Origin: Verrucomicrobiota bacterium
Lineage (GTDB): Bacteria; Verrucomicrobiota; Verrucomicrobiia; Opitutales; Opitutaceae
DNA length: 5,748 nucleotides
NCBI GenBank assembly: GCA_023457715.1
Contig: JAEWKR010000002.1
Span: 1 to 5,748 of the forward strand
Reading direction: 5' to 3'
The position numbers and the translations under genes were made by a program. Of this stretch, positions 1-5,192 are shown one piece after another. Below the pieces are notes generated by a model. The model ran no database searches. It was not told the DNA's origin and saw only the letters and a list, made by a program, of their open reading frames with translations. Within the stretch, counting starts at the first letter, position 1. Each line of letters opens with the position of its first letter.

Positions 1-102
1 CGCTCCGAACCCCGGGCACTGAAGCGCAGGCACAAGAACTACCAATTCCTCACCGCCGCCAGGCCCGGCTTCCGCGTCTCCGCCTCTCGATCCCTCAAGT
101 GA
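1..102 (+). CDS. IS4-like transposase, C-terminal end only
   Basis: The first 102 bases read in frame 1 without a stop for 33 codons and end at TGA (100-102). The peptide contains EPRALKRRHKNYQFLT. This resembles the C-terminal signature PR-x-x-KRRPK-x-(Y/F)-x-x-(L/M)T-x-PR that closes many IS4-type DDE transposases, which cut and rejoin element ends. The rest of the gene, including the catalytic DDE residues, lies left of the window, so completeness cannot be judged. The last 13 residues (RPGFRVSASRSLK) depart from the usual ending. The matching IS right end should lie shortly downstream; the TAGCGCCATTG at 134-144 is a weak candidate for part of it. The family call rests on about 20 residues and is moderately sure. 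Confidence 0.55.
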   Translation, partial: RSEPRALKRRHKNYQFLTAARPGFRVSASRSLK

Positions 103-149
103 CCATGCGTACAGCTTCACTCTGGGCTTATCTTAGCGCCATTGCGCCC

Positions 150-169
150 TGACCCCTTCCGGCTGCGCC
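150..169 (+). repeat. REP-like core, solo copy
   Basis: This 20-mer, TGACCCCTTCCGGCTGCGCC, recurs exactly at 597-616. It is nearly the same as sequences at both ends of the RAYT element and its derivative (4535-4551 and 4891-4908; inverted around 3543-3556 and 4750-4763). The preceding GCGCCC (145-150) also matches the 597-616 copy. Its sharing with RAYT element ends suggests a substrate or footprint of REP-type transposition. No partner in the opposite orientation is close by. Confidence 0.55.
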
Positions 170-170
170 C

Positions 171-293
171 CACGCTCCGTCCGTAGCGCCGGCTTCAGCC
201 GGTACCCTTGCGACTCGAACCCCTGCTCCGCCATTCCGACGTAGCGAGGAGCGCCAGCGAGTCGATGCCCCGACCGCCGACCCCGACCGCAGG
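171..293 (+). repeat. Long direct repeat, copy 1
   Basis: This 123-bp segment is repeated 190 bp downstream (361-476) with three visible substitutions and one 7-bp indel. It contains a small hairpin at 189-202 (CCGGC, loop TTCA, GCCGG). It ends in CGACC-type short tandem units, where the 7-bp length difference lies. I see no protein-coding constraint: the differences include an indel that is not a multiple of three. Confidence 0.85.
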
Positions 294-360
294 ATCCGAA
301 CGCAGCGGAAGACGCGCCAGCACGGTACCGACTAAAGTCGCGCTACGGCCGATGCCTGGC

Positions 361-476
361 CACGCTCCGTCCGTACCGCCGGCTTCAGCCGGTACCCTTG
401 CGACTCGAACCCCTGCTCCGCCATTCAGACGTAGCGAGGAGCGCCAGCGAGTCGATACCCCGACCCCGACCGCAGG
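361..476 (+). repeat. Long direct repeat, copy 2
   Basis: This is the second, 116-bp copy of the repeat at 171-293, shortened by 7 bp near its 3' end (after position 465). The hairpin with the TTCA loop is conserved at 379-392. Between the copies (294-360) lies unrelated sequence that includes a CGAC-TAAA-GTCG hairpin (329-340). Small hairpins of this kind are dispersed repeats in some verrucomicrobial and acidobacterial genomes, as far as I recall. Confidence 0.85.
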
Positions 477-491
477 GTAGCGCCATTGGGC

Positions 492-599
492 TCAGGGCGC
501 TAGGTGTTAAATTTTGGATCACTGACGACGGTGGCTCGAGCGGGAGAATCCGCGATCAAACGGGTGGCAATCGAAATTATTTAACACCTAGCGCCCTGA
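492..599. mobile_element. Mini-element with perfect 21-bp inverted ends (MITE or REP doublet)
   Basis: Positions 492-512 and 579-599 are perfect 21-bp inverted repeats reading TCAGGGCGCTAGGTGTTAAA plus T on the left arm. They enclose 66 bp without coding capacity. The right arm runs straight into the REP-like core (597-616), so this resembles a REP doublet or a small non-autonomous element mobilised in trans. A second hairpin, TAGCGCC/GGCGCTA (478-484 and 496-502), overlaps the left arm. No transposase for this end sequence is in the window; the RAYT element at 3538-4550 shares only the GGGTCAGG core. Confidence 0.6.
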
Positions 600-616
600 C
601 CCCTTCCGGCTGCGCC
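597..616 (+). repeat. REP-like core at mini-element edge
   Basis: Exact second copy of the 20-mer at 150-169. It overlaps the last three bases of the right inverted arm of the 492-599 mini-element and continues outward. The same core sits at the outer edges of the RAYT element and its derivative, pointing to a common family of ends. Confidence 0.55.
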
Positions 617-1259
617 GCGAGCGCCGCGACGCCATCTCCGCGCTCACGCGCTCCGTCGTAGGTGTAACCGACATCGAAGCGCGGGAGTTCAATCTTGCCG
701 AAAGCTGCGATGCCAAACAGAAACGCGAACGACAGAGCCAGACAGGTCGCGCGGCTCACCCGCTTCGAGATAAACTCGGCTGCCTTGAATGGTGCGGAGA
801 AACTCTGGTTGGCGAGGGACAGCAGATGGAGGGGTGGGACCTTTTTGTTGCCGCGTTCTGAGGGTAAGACGCAAGCCGGTAATCCGGCCCCTGCTTCGAG
901 AAGCTTTTTCTGGAACCTAGACTTCAAATAGCGCCGGCACGCCCGCCGCTATTGGTTGCCGCTTTCGCCAGACGCTAACACCACAGACCCACGTGCGCCG
1001 ATTCCCGGAGTGCAAGGTGCAAAGTCTGACCCCTTCGGATTGGTCCCCGCCGGGCTGATCTACGGCGGGCCGCGCGAGCGCGCAGCGCTCGGCTGCCGGC
1101 GCGGGTGTTACAGGAGCGCCGCCTCGTGCGCGATACTTCGCGCACAGGGCCGCCGCCGGCGGGGTCGCTGGATTACCGCACGTAGCGTAGCGAAGGAGGA
1201 CAGCAGAGATCGTGACAGCTCGTAGGCTCGGCGGAGTGGCGCGAGCTGTGCCGCTCGGA

Positions 1260-1745
1260 TCATGCACCGCGCATACCAAGCGCCCTGTCACCGTCCGCAA
1301 CGTATGCCCAAACGGTCGTGTTATCGTGAAACGCGACGATCCCACCAACCGCACCAACAGATTCAAACAACGCATCCAAGACCTTCTCCATTTGCTGGAA
1401 CCCGAACGGAAGATGCGTTTTGCCGGCATCCGCGCCGATAAACAGACACCAGTTTCCCATGTAGAGCCATTTCGCTATTGTGGCTGCATCGCCGGAGCGG
1501 GCGTTGAGTCTCCAGACGAAAGGCGCCACATTTTCACACAATGGCTCAACAGTTCCTCCATCCGGGTCTTCCGGCCCGCTCAAAAGAACATCTGGGGAAC
1601 GCTCAAGTGCCATTGCGACGAGTTGCACCAGTTGATCAGAAGACGGATCATCAAAGCGGACATACACTCCACGTTGCGTGCGCATGGCTCTTTTCTCGTT
1701 TCGAACGTAGCTCACAAAAGAATCACTATTCATGAGGGCATTCAT
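1260..1745 (-). CDS. Putative immunity protein of the RHS tip (unrecognised family)
   Basis: This is a 161-residue frame starting at ATG 1745-1743 and stopping at TGA 1262-1260. Its ATG overlaps the TGA of the RHS gene as ATGA, so translation is probably coupled; no strong ribosome binding site is visible. I do not recognise the family. The protein has no signal peptide or clear membrane segment and is mildly acidic (about 20 Asp/Glu against 14 Lys/Arg). It has two Trp-containing stretches (around PFVWRLN and TTVWAYV) and a hydrophobic run LFESVGAVGGIVAF. A small cytosolic protein encoded directly after a variable RHS tip is the classic position of a cognate immunity protein that neutralises the toxin; that role is inferred from position alone. 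ATG codons 5 and 21 are alternative starts. Confidence 0.6.
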   Translation of the reverse strand: MNALMNSDSFVSYVRNEKRAMRTQRGVYVRFDDPSSDQLVQLVAMALERSPDVLLSGPEDPDGGTVEPLCENVAPFVWRLNARSGDAATIAKWLYMGNWCLFIGADAGKTHLPFGFQQMEKVLDALFESVGAVGGIVAFHDNTTVWAYVADGDRALGMRGA

Positions 1746-3553
1746 TCCGGCATGGGCTCAACAGTGTCATCGATGTCCTTTTCATCATCGCTCATAAGTC
1801 GATAAGCGAAGTAGGTAACGGCTGCGCTGAGTTCTATGACCGGCAGGTGAACGTGACTAATTTTGGTTCCCAAGAAGTCGATGTGCCCATGGGGATAAAA
1901 AGCCCAGCTCGGCCAATTGCGGTTGATCGGATGGGCCTCAAACCGCGCCACGTTTTTCCAATTTAGAATCTCGTATGATGGTCGCCCGGTTCCTCCACTG
2001 CGAAGTTTGAGGACTCGCAGGCGCCAACCACCAGAAGCAGATCGCAGCAGCACTCTGCCTTGGCTAAGAGCGGTCGCCATTCGTTGAGACGCAAACTGGA
2101 CGACATTCATCAGTCGCTCGAAGCCCATTCTCAGCATGGCGATCCCGGCCGTCGTAATTGTAGTGGCAGCCGTCATGATTCTCGGGATAGCCAGACGCGC
2201 CATCAGCCCGATATTGGTCACGGTGGCTTTCAGCTCAGCGAGCGAGAAGTTCCCCGACGGGTCGCTGAACATGACCGGGTCGGCATTCGCATAGAGGTAT
2301 TTGTGCAGCGATATCGGATCGCTCGGTCCGCCTTCGAACCCATCCATCGACCAGAAGCGGCCACTGTCCGTGTTCAGATAGCGCGCCCGGTTGTAGTAGA
2401 GGCCCAGGTCCTCGTCATACTGCTCCCCAGCGTAAAGGTAGGCGTTGGTTGTGCTCCCTGAGCGGTGGATCAGGTTGCCGAAGGCGTCGTAGTCGTAGCG
2501 GTCGGTGACGGTGCCGGTGGTGTCGGTGAGTTCGCGGACGTTGCCGTGGCCATCCATTGCGAAGCAATGGAAGTTTCGGGTTTCGGGTGCCGTGTTTCGG
2601 GTTTCCGAACAGCTCAGCAGCTGGGTGCCGTAGGTGTAGGTGCGCGCCAGGCTGTAAGCGGTAGGCTGTACGCTGCTGATCCGCTCCTCGAGTACCTGCG
2701 CGTAGCCGGTGAGGTTGTTGGTGTCGATGAGCCAGGACGTCACCGAGACCGAGGCTCTCGTGCTGTCCAGGAGGCTCTTCTTCGTCCGGATACCGTCGGC
2801 GTTGTAGCTGAGGTTGATCGTCGAGCCGTCCGCACGGGTGCGGACGATCAAGCGATTTTCGAAGTCATACACGTCCGTGCCGGACAGAGACGAGAGACCA
2901 GAGACCAGGGACGAGAGACCGCCGATGACGGTATTTCCGTTCGCGTCGTAGGTGTCGCTGTTCAGCCAGTCGCGGGCGTTGTAGGTGAGGTTCGGCTGGG
3001 CGCTGACCGCGGACAACTGAGAGCTCCGCGCCTTGCGGTTGCCGACTTTGTCCAGGTCGTAGCCGATTTCACCGTTGTTGCCGTGGGTGTCGCCGGCGAT
3101 CGCTTCCCGCGTGAGGCGGTACAGCTCGTCGTAGGTGTACGTTGTCGTGCGCGTGCCTTCGAGCACCTGGCGGCGGTGGCCCGACGCACGGAGTTTGTAC
3201 TCGTACGCGTGCAGGCTCGTCGCCCCGTGCGTCACGTTGAGCGTACGCAAGCGGTTCAGCGCATCATAGCCGTACGTGTGCACCACGCCGTTGGCCTGCC
3301 GGAGCGTCTCCAGACTGCCGTTCGGATTGTAGGTGTACGCGTGTGTCAACGTCGTGCCCGTGCTCGCGTCATCCACATACGCCAGCCGGTTCAATGCGTC
3401 GTAGCGGTAGCCCACGTTCACACCACCGGAATTCGATGACACCACGTCTTTTAGCAGATTGTTGGCGTGGTAGCCGTAATCCAACCGGCCATCGGACGTG
3501 TCCTTGTACTCGAGGCGGCCACGCTCGTCATGCGGGGGCGCATCCGTACGGGG
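1742..3553 (-). CDS. RHS repeat-associated core domain protein, 5'-truncated, with variable C-terminal tip
   Basis: RHS/YD-repeat proteins form a hollow shell that encloses and delivers a C-terminal toxin. The frame is open from 3553 to the TGA at 1744-1742. The only obvious start in the 5' part is TTG at 3484, giving 580 residues; family members are usually well over 1,000, so the N-terminal delivery and most shell repeats are missing. YD repeats are clear at residues 23-120 (YRYDALNRL, YGYDALNRL, YTYDELYRL). The RHS core spans about 311-410 (DGHGNVRELTD, DYDAFGNL, GLYYNRARYL, GRFWSMDGFEG) and ends at SDPSGN (407-412). The last 170 residues form a distinct tip: two hydrophobic or amphipathic helices, then a histidine-rich stretch (H518, H532, H534, H544, H546; PHGHIDF and SHVHLP), then an acidic tail. 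I cannot assign a toxin class. Upstream of TTG, 23 in-frame codons still include RHS-like sequence (HDERGRLEYKD) until a TGA at 3556-3554 inside the RAYT element. Four in-frame period-7 tracts lie within the gene. It is best seen as an orphan remnant. Confidence 0.85.
   Translation of the reverse strand, partial: PRTDAPPHDERGRLEYKDTSDGRLDYGYHANNLLKDVVSSNSGGVNVGYRYDALNRLAYVDDASTGTTLTHAYTYNPNGSLETLRQANGVVHTYGYDALNRLRTLNVTHGATSLHAYEYKLRASGHRRQVLEGTRTTTYTYDELYRLTREAIAGDTHGNNGEIGYDLDKVGNRKARSSQLSAVSAQPNLTYNARDWLNSDTYDANGNTVIGGLSSLVSGLSSLSGTDVYDFENRLIVRTRADGSTINLSYNADGIRTKKSLLDSTRASVSVTSWLIDTNNLTGYAQVLEERISSVQPTAYSLARTYTYGTQLLSCSETRNTAPETRNFHCFAMDGHGNVRELTDTTGTVTDRYDYDAFGNLIHRSGSTTNAYLYAGEQYDEDLGLYYNRARYLNTDSGRFWSMDGFEGGPSDPISLHKYLYANADPVMFSDPSGNFSLAELKATVTNIGLMARLAIPRIMTAATTITTAGIAMLRMGFERLMNVVQFASQRMATALSQGRVLLRSASGGWRLRVLKLRSGGTGRPSYEILNWKNVARFEAHPINRNWPSWAFYPHGHIDFLGTKISHVHLPVIELSAAVTYFAYRLMSDDEKDIDDTVEPMPE
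2573..2607 (+). repeat. Heptamer tract inside RHS gene
   Basis: There are five consecutive heptamers: GTTTCGG twice, GTGCCGT, GTTTCGG and GTTTCCG. On the coding strand they yield SETRNTAPETRN (residues 293-304), a low-complexity stretch between the last YD repeats and the RHS core. Confidence 0.75.
2648..2675 (+). repeat. Degenerate heptamer tract inside RHS gene
   Basis: There are four heptamers: CAGGCTG, TAAGCGG, TAGGCTG and TACGCTG. On the coding strand they give about SVQPTAYSLA (residues 271-280). The pattern is degenerate but keeps period 7 throughout. Confidence 0.55.
2882..2923 (+). repeat. Heptamer tract inside RHS gene
   Basis: There are six units in one register: GGACAGA, GACGAGA, GACCAGA, GACCAGG, GACGAGA and GACCGCC. 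The coding strand gives GGLSSLVSGLSSLSG (residues 188-202), itself a visible protein repeat (GLSSL twice). Confidence 0.75.
2994..3028 (+). repeat. Degenerate heptamer tract inside RHS gene
   Basis: The units GGCTGGG, CGCTGAC, CGCGGAC, AACTGAG and AGCTCCG keep a period of seven with weak identity. The coding strand gives RSSQLSAVSAQ (residues 153-163). This is the most degenerate of the four tracts within the RHS gene. Confidence 0.45.
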
Positions 3554-3570
3554 TCAGGCCGATATGTGCT
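3551..3570 (+). repeat. Left inverted arm of RAYT element
   Basis: This 20-mer pairs perfectly with 4521-4540 in inverted orientation. It recurs without change at 4758-4777 in the deletion derivative. It introduces the TGA (3556-3554) that closes the RHS frame upstream, and its inner end contributes two bases of the transposase stop codon. Confidence 0.85.
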
Positions 3571-4480
3571 ACTTTCCATGCACGTAGGCGCGGACGGAGT
3601 TGGCGGACCCCATGTGGAGGACATCGGCGATCCAGCGGTAGGGCGCAGCGCATTCTTGCCGCAATCGTCGAGCAATGTCTCGTTTCCACAGAACTCCCCG
3701 TTGAGCATCCCGCGCGTGTTCGAGCGTATGTCCCACCTCCTGGAGGGCTCGATCGAGACAGGTCTGGTGCCGGGCTCGCTTGAAATCACGTGCCTCATCA
3801 GCCGACACGCCTGGGTCTAGTTTGTACAGCGCGAACTCTTCCGCCAAGGCGCGTCGCCAGGCGACGGTACCGATGGCCCAGCCGGTGCAGAGCTCTTTTT
3901 CCACCTGAGAGTGCCAGCCTTCCTCGGCCAGCTGCTCCAACCGAGCGAGGTAAGTTCGCCAACCCGCAGCGCCGTTGCTTAATCCGAGCGCTCCCAGCCA
4001 TCGGTCCGGCGTCAGGCAAGCGCCGGCCGACCCTCGGACAAACCGGCCGAGACTGCTCCACCGAAACTTCGCTGCATCCGCAGCGCTCACGATTCCCGCC
4101 TCCACCGGATTCAGGTGGATATAGTCGACCACCCGCACCAAAGACTCTCCTGATTCGATCAAGGGCGACTGGAAACGGCCCTGGAACAAATGCCCCCGCT
4201 CGGACCTGAAACGGTTATACCGCGTCGCATATGTGCTCTGCAACCAATGCATTCCTTCGACCAGATTCGGCTCAGGCGTTTCCACAGCCAGATGGAAATG
4301 ATTTCGCATGAGAGAATACGCATGGACGATCCAGCGAAACCGTGGCGCCCCCTCTTCCAGCGTTGCCTCAAAGGCTTTCGCCGCTCCAGCCGTCTCAAAG
4401 AGGTCCCGTCGATAGTTCCCACGGTTGATCACGTGATAGATCGCCCCCGGAAATTGGATTCGCATCCGCCTAGCCATCAC
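3569..4480 (-). CDS. REP-associated tyrosine transposase (RAYT, Y1/HUH, IS200-like)
   Basis: This enzyme is a single-strand DNA transposase that nicks with a tyrosine and forms a 5'-phosphotyrosine link; RAYTs act on REP hairpins. The open frame gives 303 residues. The first codon would be GTG (4480-4478), followed at once by ATG (4477-4475), which gives MARRMRIQFPGAIYHVINRG, the usual family N-terminus; I prefer the ATG (302 residues). A GAGG lies just upstream at unusually short spacing, and the ATG at 4462 is a further option. Counting from the GTG, the Y1_Tnp domain spans about 6-145. It contains the HUH motif H61-F-H63 in MRNHFHL and the likely catalytic Y120 in VVDYIHLNPVEAG; LFQGRFQS is also typical. 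The C-terminal part (about 225-303) looks helical and may bind DNA. All catalytic residues are present, so the protein may be active. It stops at TAG 3571-3569 within the element end. Confidence 0.9.
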   Translation of the reverse strand: MMARRMRIQFPGAIYHVINRGNYRRDLFETAGAAKAFEATLEEGAPRFRWIVHAYSLMRNHFHLAVETPEPNLVEGMHWLQSTYATRYNRFRSERGHLFQGRFQSPLIESGESLVRVVDYIHLNPVEAGIVSAADAAKFRWSSLGRFVRGSAGACLTPDRWLGALGLSNGAAGWRTYLARLEQLAEEGWHSQVEKELCTGWAIGTVAWRRALAEEFALYKLDPGVSADEARDFKRARHQTCLDRALQEVGHTLEHARDAQRGVLWKRDIARRLRQECAAPYRWIADVLHMGSANSVRAYVHGK

Positions 4481-4520
4481 CTCTTATATCCTATTTCCTT
4501 TGTCGTTGCCAGTCTTTTCC

Positions 4521-4540
4521 AGCACATATCGGCCTGACCC
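4521..4540 (+). repeat. Right inverted arm of RAYT element
   Basis: Perfect reverse complement of 3551-3570, lying about 40 bp upstream of the transposase start. It is followed by TTCCGGCTGC, the REP-like core. The related arm of the derivative (4877-4896) differs at one base. Confidence 0.85.
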
Positions 4541-4573
4541 TTCCGGCTGCGCTCTTCAGCCGCCTCCGCCCTA

Positions 4574-4738
4574 GCCTCACGCCGAGGCCGCGGAGGAGCC
4601 TCACGCAAAGGTCGCCAAGTTCGCCAAGGCACGAAGCAGGCCGAAGTCTTTTTTTCTCTAACCTCTGCGGACTCCCGACTCTGCGTGAGGCTTCTGGGTG
4701 GCACCCTCTTTGCGACCTTTGCGACCTTCGCGTGAGGC
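4574..4738. repeat. Nonamer-based large inverted repeat
   Basis: GCCTCACGC occurs at 4574-4582 and 4598-4606, and its reverse complement at 4683-4691 and 4730-4738. The inner arms consist of period-9 units: CGCAAAGGT, CGCCAAGTT, CGCCAAGGC (4604-4630) against CTTTGCGAC twice plus CTTCGCGTG (4708-4734). The whole could fold into a long imperfect hairpin, with a T-tract (4649-4655) in the central part. Dispersed repeats of the CGCAAAGG type are, from memory, common in Opitutaceae and some other phyla. No protein is encoded here. Confidence 0.7.
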
Positions 4739-4744
4739 TCATGC

Positions 4745-4911
4745 GCGCATCCGGACAGGGTCAGGCCGATATGTGCTACTTTCCATGCACGTAGGCGCCG
4801 ACGCATGCACGATCCAGCGAAACCGTGGCATCCCCTCTCTTCTCTCCTAGTTCCTTTGTCGTTGCCGGTCTTTTATAGCACCTATCGGCCTGACCCCGTC
4901 CGGCTGCGGCA
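4745..4911 (-). mobile_element. Internally deleted, non-autonomous copy of the RAYT element
   Basis: Three segments align collinearly with the full element. Positions 4745-4802 match 3538-3595 (left end plus the last transposase codons). Positions 4801-4834 match 4318-4351 (inside the transposase gene, with few mismatches). Positions about 4836-4909 match 4480-4550 (promoter region and right end). Roughly 720 bp and 130 bp of the interior are therefore missing. Both inverted arms survive (4758-4777 and 4877-4896, one mismatch), with extra outer pairing, so the copy keeps the ends needed for mobilisation in trans. It lies in the same orientation as the parent, about 200 bp away. Confidence 0.8.
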
Positions 4912-4939
4912 TTTCAGATTTCAAATTTCAGATTTCAGA
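4912..4939 (+). repeat. Heptamer array TTTCAGA (four units)
   Basis: The units are TTTCAGA, TTTCAAA, TTTCAGA and TTTCAGA. The array abuts the right end of the RAYT derivative and is the reverse complement of the arrays at 5046-5073 and 5102-5129, so together they can form a hairpin around the 106-163 bp in between. Confidence 0.85.
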
Positions 4940-5027
4940 TGCCTGGCTCTAAAAGCGCTACCCATTCCGCACGGCGTTCCGTCGATCGTAGGTCCGGATT
5001 ATAAATCTGAAATCTACCCGCCGCGCA

Positions 5028-5074
5028 GCCGGCCTCGGGGTCCGCTCTGAAATTTGAAATCTGAAATCTGAAAT
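5028..5074 (+). repeat. 47-bp direct repeat with heptamer array, copy 1
   Basis: This copy consists of a GC-rich head (GCCGGCCTCGGGGTCCG) followed by TCTGAAA, TTTGAAA, TCTGAAA, TCTGAAA (5046-5073) and a T. It is repeated at 5084-5130 with one substitution. A two-unit fragment of the same heptamer occurs at 5003-5016. GCCGGC-GAA-GCCGGC (5075-5089) forms a tight hairpin between the copies. Confidence 0.85.
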
Positions 5075-5083
5075 GCCGGCGAA

Positions 5084-5130
5084 GCCGGCCTCGGGGTCCG
5101 TTCTGAAATTTGAAATCTGAAATCTGAAAT
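5084..5130 (+). repeat. 47-bp direct repeat with heptamer array, copy 2
   Basis: Second copy of the 5028-5074 repeat, offset by 56 bp. It differs only at C/T (5045 versus 5101). Its last T (5130) is also the first base of the IS3 left end, so the insertion sequence starts directly at the end of the array. Confidence 0.85.
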
Positions 5131-5177
5131 GAGGAGGTCCCCAAAAATTGGACAACGCGGATCGTTAACCCAAACTC

Positions 5178-5182
5178 AGGAG
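5178..5182 (+). promoter_or_regulatory. Ribosome binding site of IS3 OrfA
   Basis: AGGAG lies 10 nt before the ATG at 5193 and supports that start. Confidence 0.65.
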
Positions 5183-5192
5183 AACGATCAGC

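Larger units (their letters stand above)
103..1259. other. Gene-poor, repeat-rich intergenic region
   Basis: I see no convincing gene across these 1.16 kb. The stretch holds two long direct-repeat copies, a small inverted-repeat element, REP-like cores at 150-169 and 597-616 and a diverged one near 1027, and several short GC-rich hairpins. Open frames exist on both strands but look like GC-rich chance frames. The least unlikely is a 116-codon minus-strand frame (577-927) that would start at TTG, contains one hydrophobic stretch (ATCLALSFAFLFGIAAFG) and runs into the REP-like sequence at its 3' end. It may be a gene remnant. Around 1050-1110 the sequence is very GC-rich with overlapping small palindromes and no recognisable function. 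Confidence 0.6.
3538..4550 (-). mobile_element. RAYT element (REP-associated tyrosine transposase with inverted REP ends)
   Basis: The transposase gene is enclosed by a perfect 20-bp inverted repeat: GGGTCAGGCCGATATGTGCT at 3551-3570 and its reverse complement at 4521-4540. Outside this core, both sides keep REP-like sequence (GCGCATCCGTACG on the left, TTCCGGCTGC on the right). The stop codon of the transposase (3571-3569) overlaps the left arm. A transposase gene framed by inverted REPs is the known layout of RAYT units. The outer limits, about 3538 and 4550, come from alignment with the internally deleted copy at 4745-4911. Insertion or rearrangement here removed the 5' part of the RHS gene. 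Confidence 0.75.

Noticed and set aside
577..927. 116-codon minus-strand frame with one hydrophobic segment
   Set aside because: It would start at TTG without a ribosome binding site, matches no family I know, and runs into mini-element and REP-like sequence at its 3' end. It could be a remnant, but is not supportable as a gene.
917..1429. 170-codon minus-strand frame
   Set aside because: It overlaps the putative immunity gene in another frame, is rich in Arg, Pro and Cys, and crosses REP-like and GC-rich hairpin sequence.
1212..1805. 197-codon plus-strand frame
   Set aside because: It lies opposite the putative immunity gene and the RHS 3' end. The minus-strand frame is better supported by its ATGA coupling to the RHS gene.
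2465..3439. 324-codon plus-strand open frame opposite the RHS gene
   Set aside because: It is rich in Val, Gly, Ala and Arg with no domain signal, and arises from the codon pattern of the RHS gene on the other strand, whose YD repeats and core are unmistakable.
3467..3820. Plus-strand frames opposite the transposase C-terminus and RHS junction
   Set aside because: They span the junction of two unrelated sequences and lie opposite a clear HUH transposase; no domain features.
4649..4655. T-tract as an intrinsic terminator
   Set aside because: The T-run lies in the middle of the large inverted repeat, with no compact GC-rich stem directly before it and no gene running into it from the plus strand.
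5028..5130. Possible CRISPR array (two 47-bp repeats)
   Set aside because: There are only two repeats, the spacer is 9 bp, the repeats have an internal heptamer structure, and there are no cas genes.
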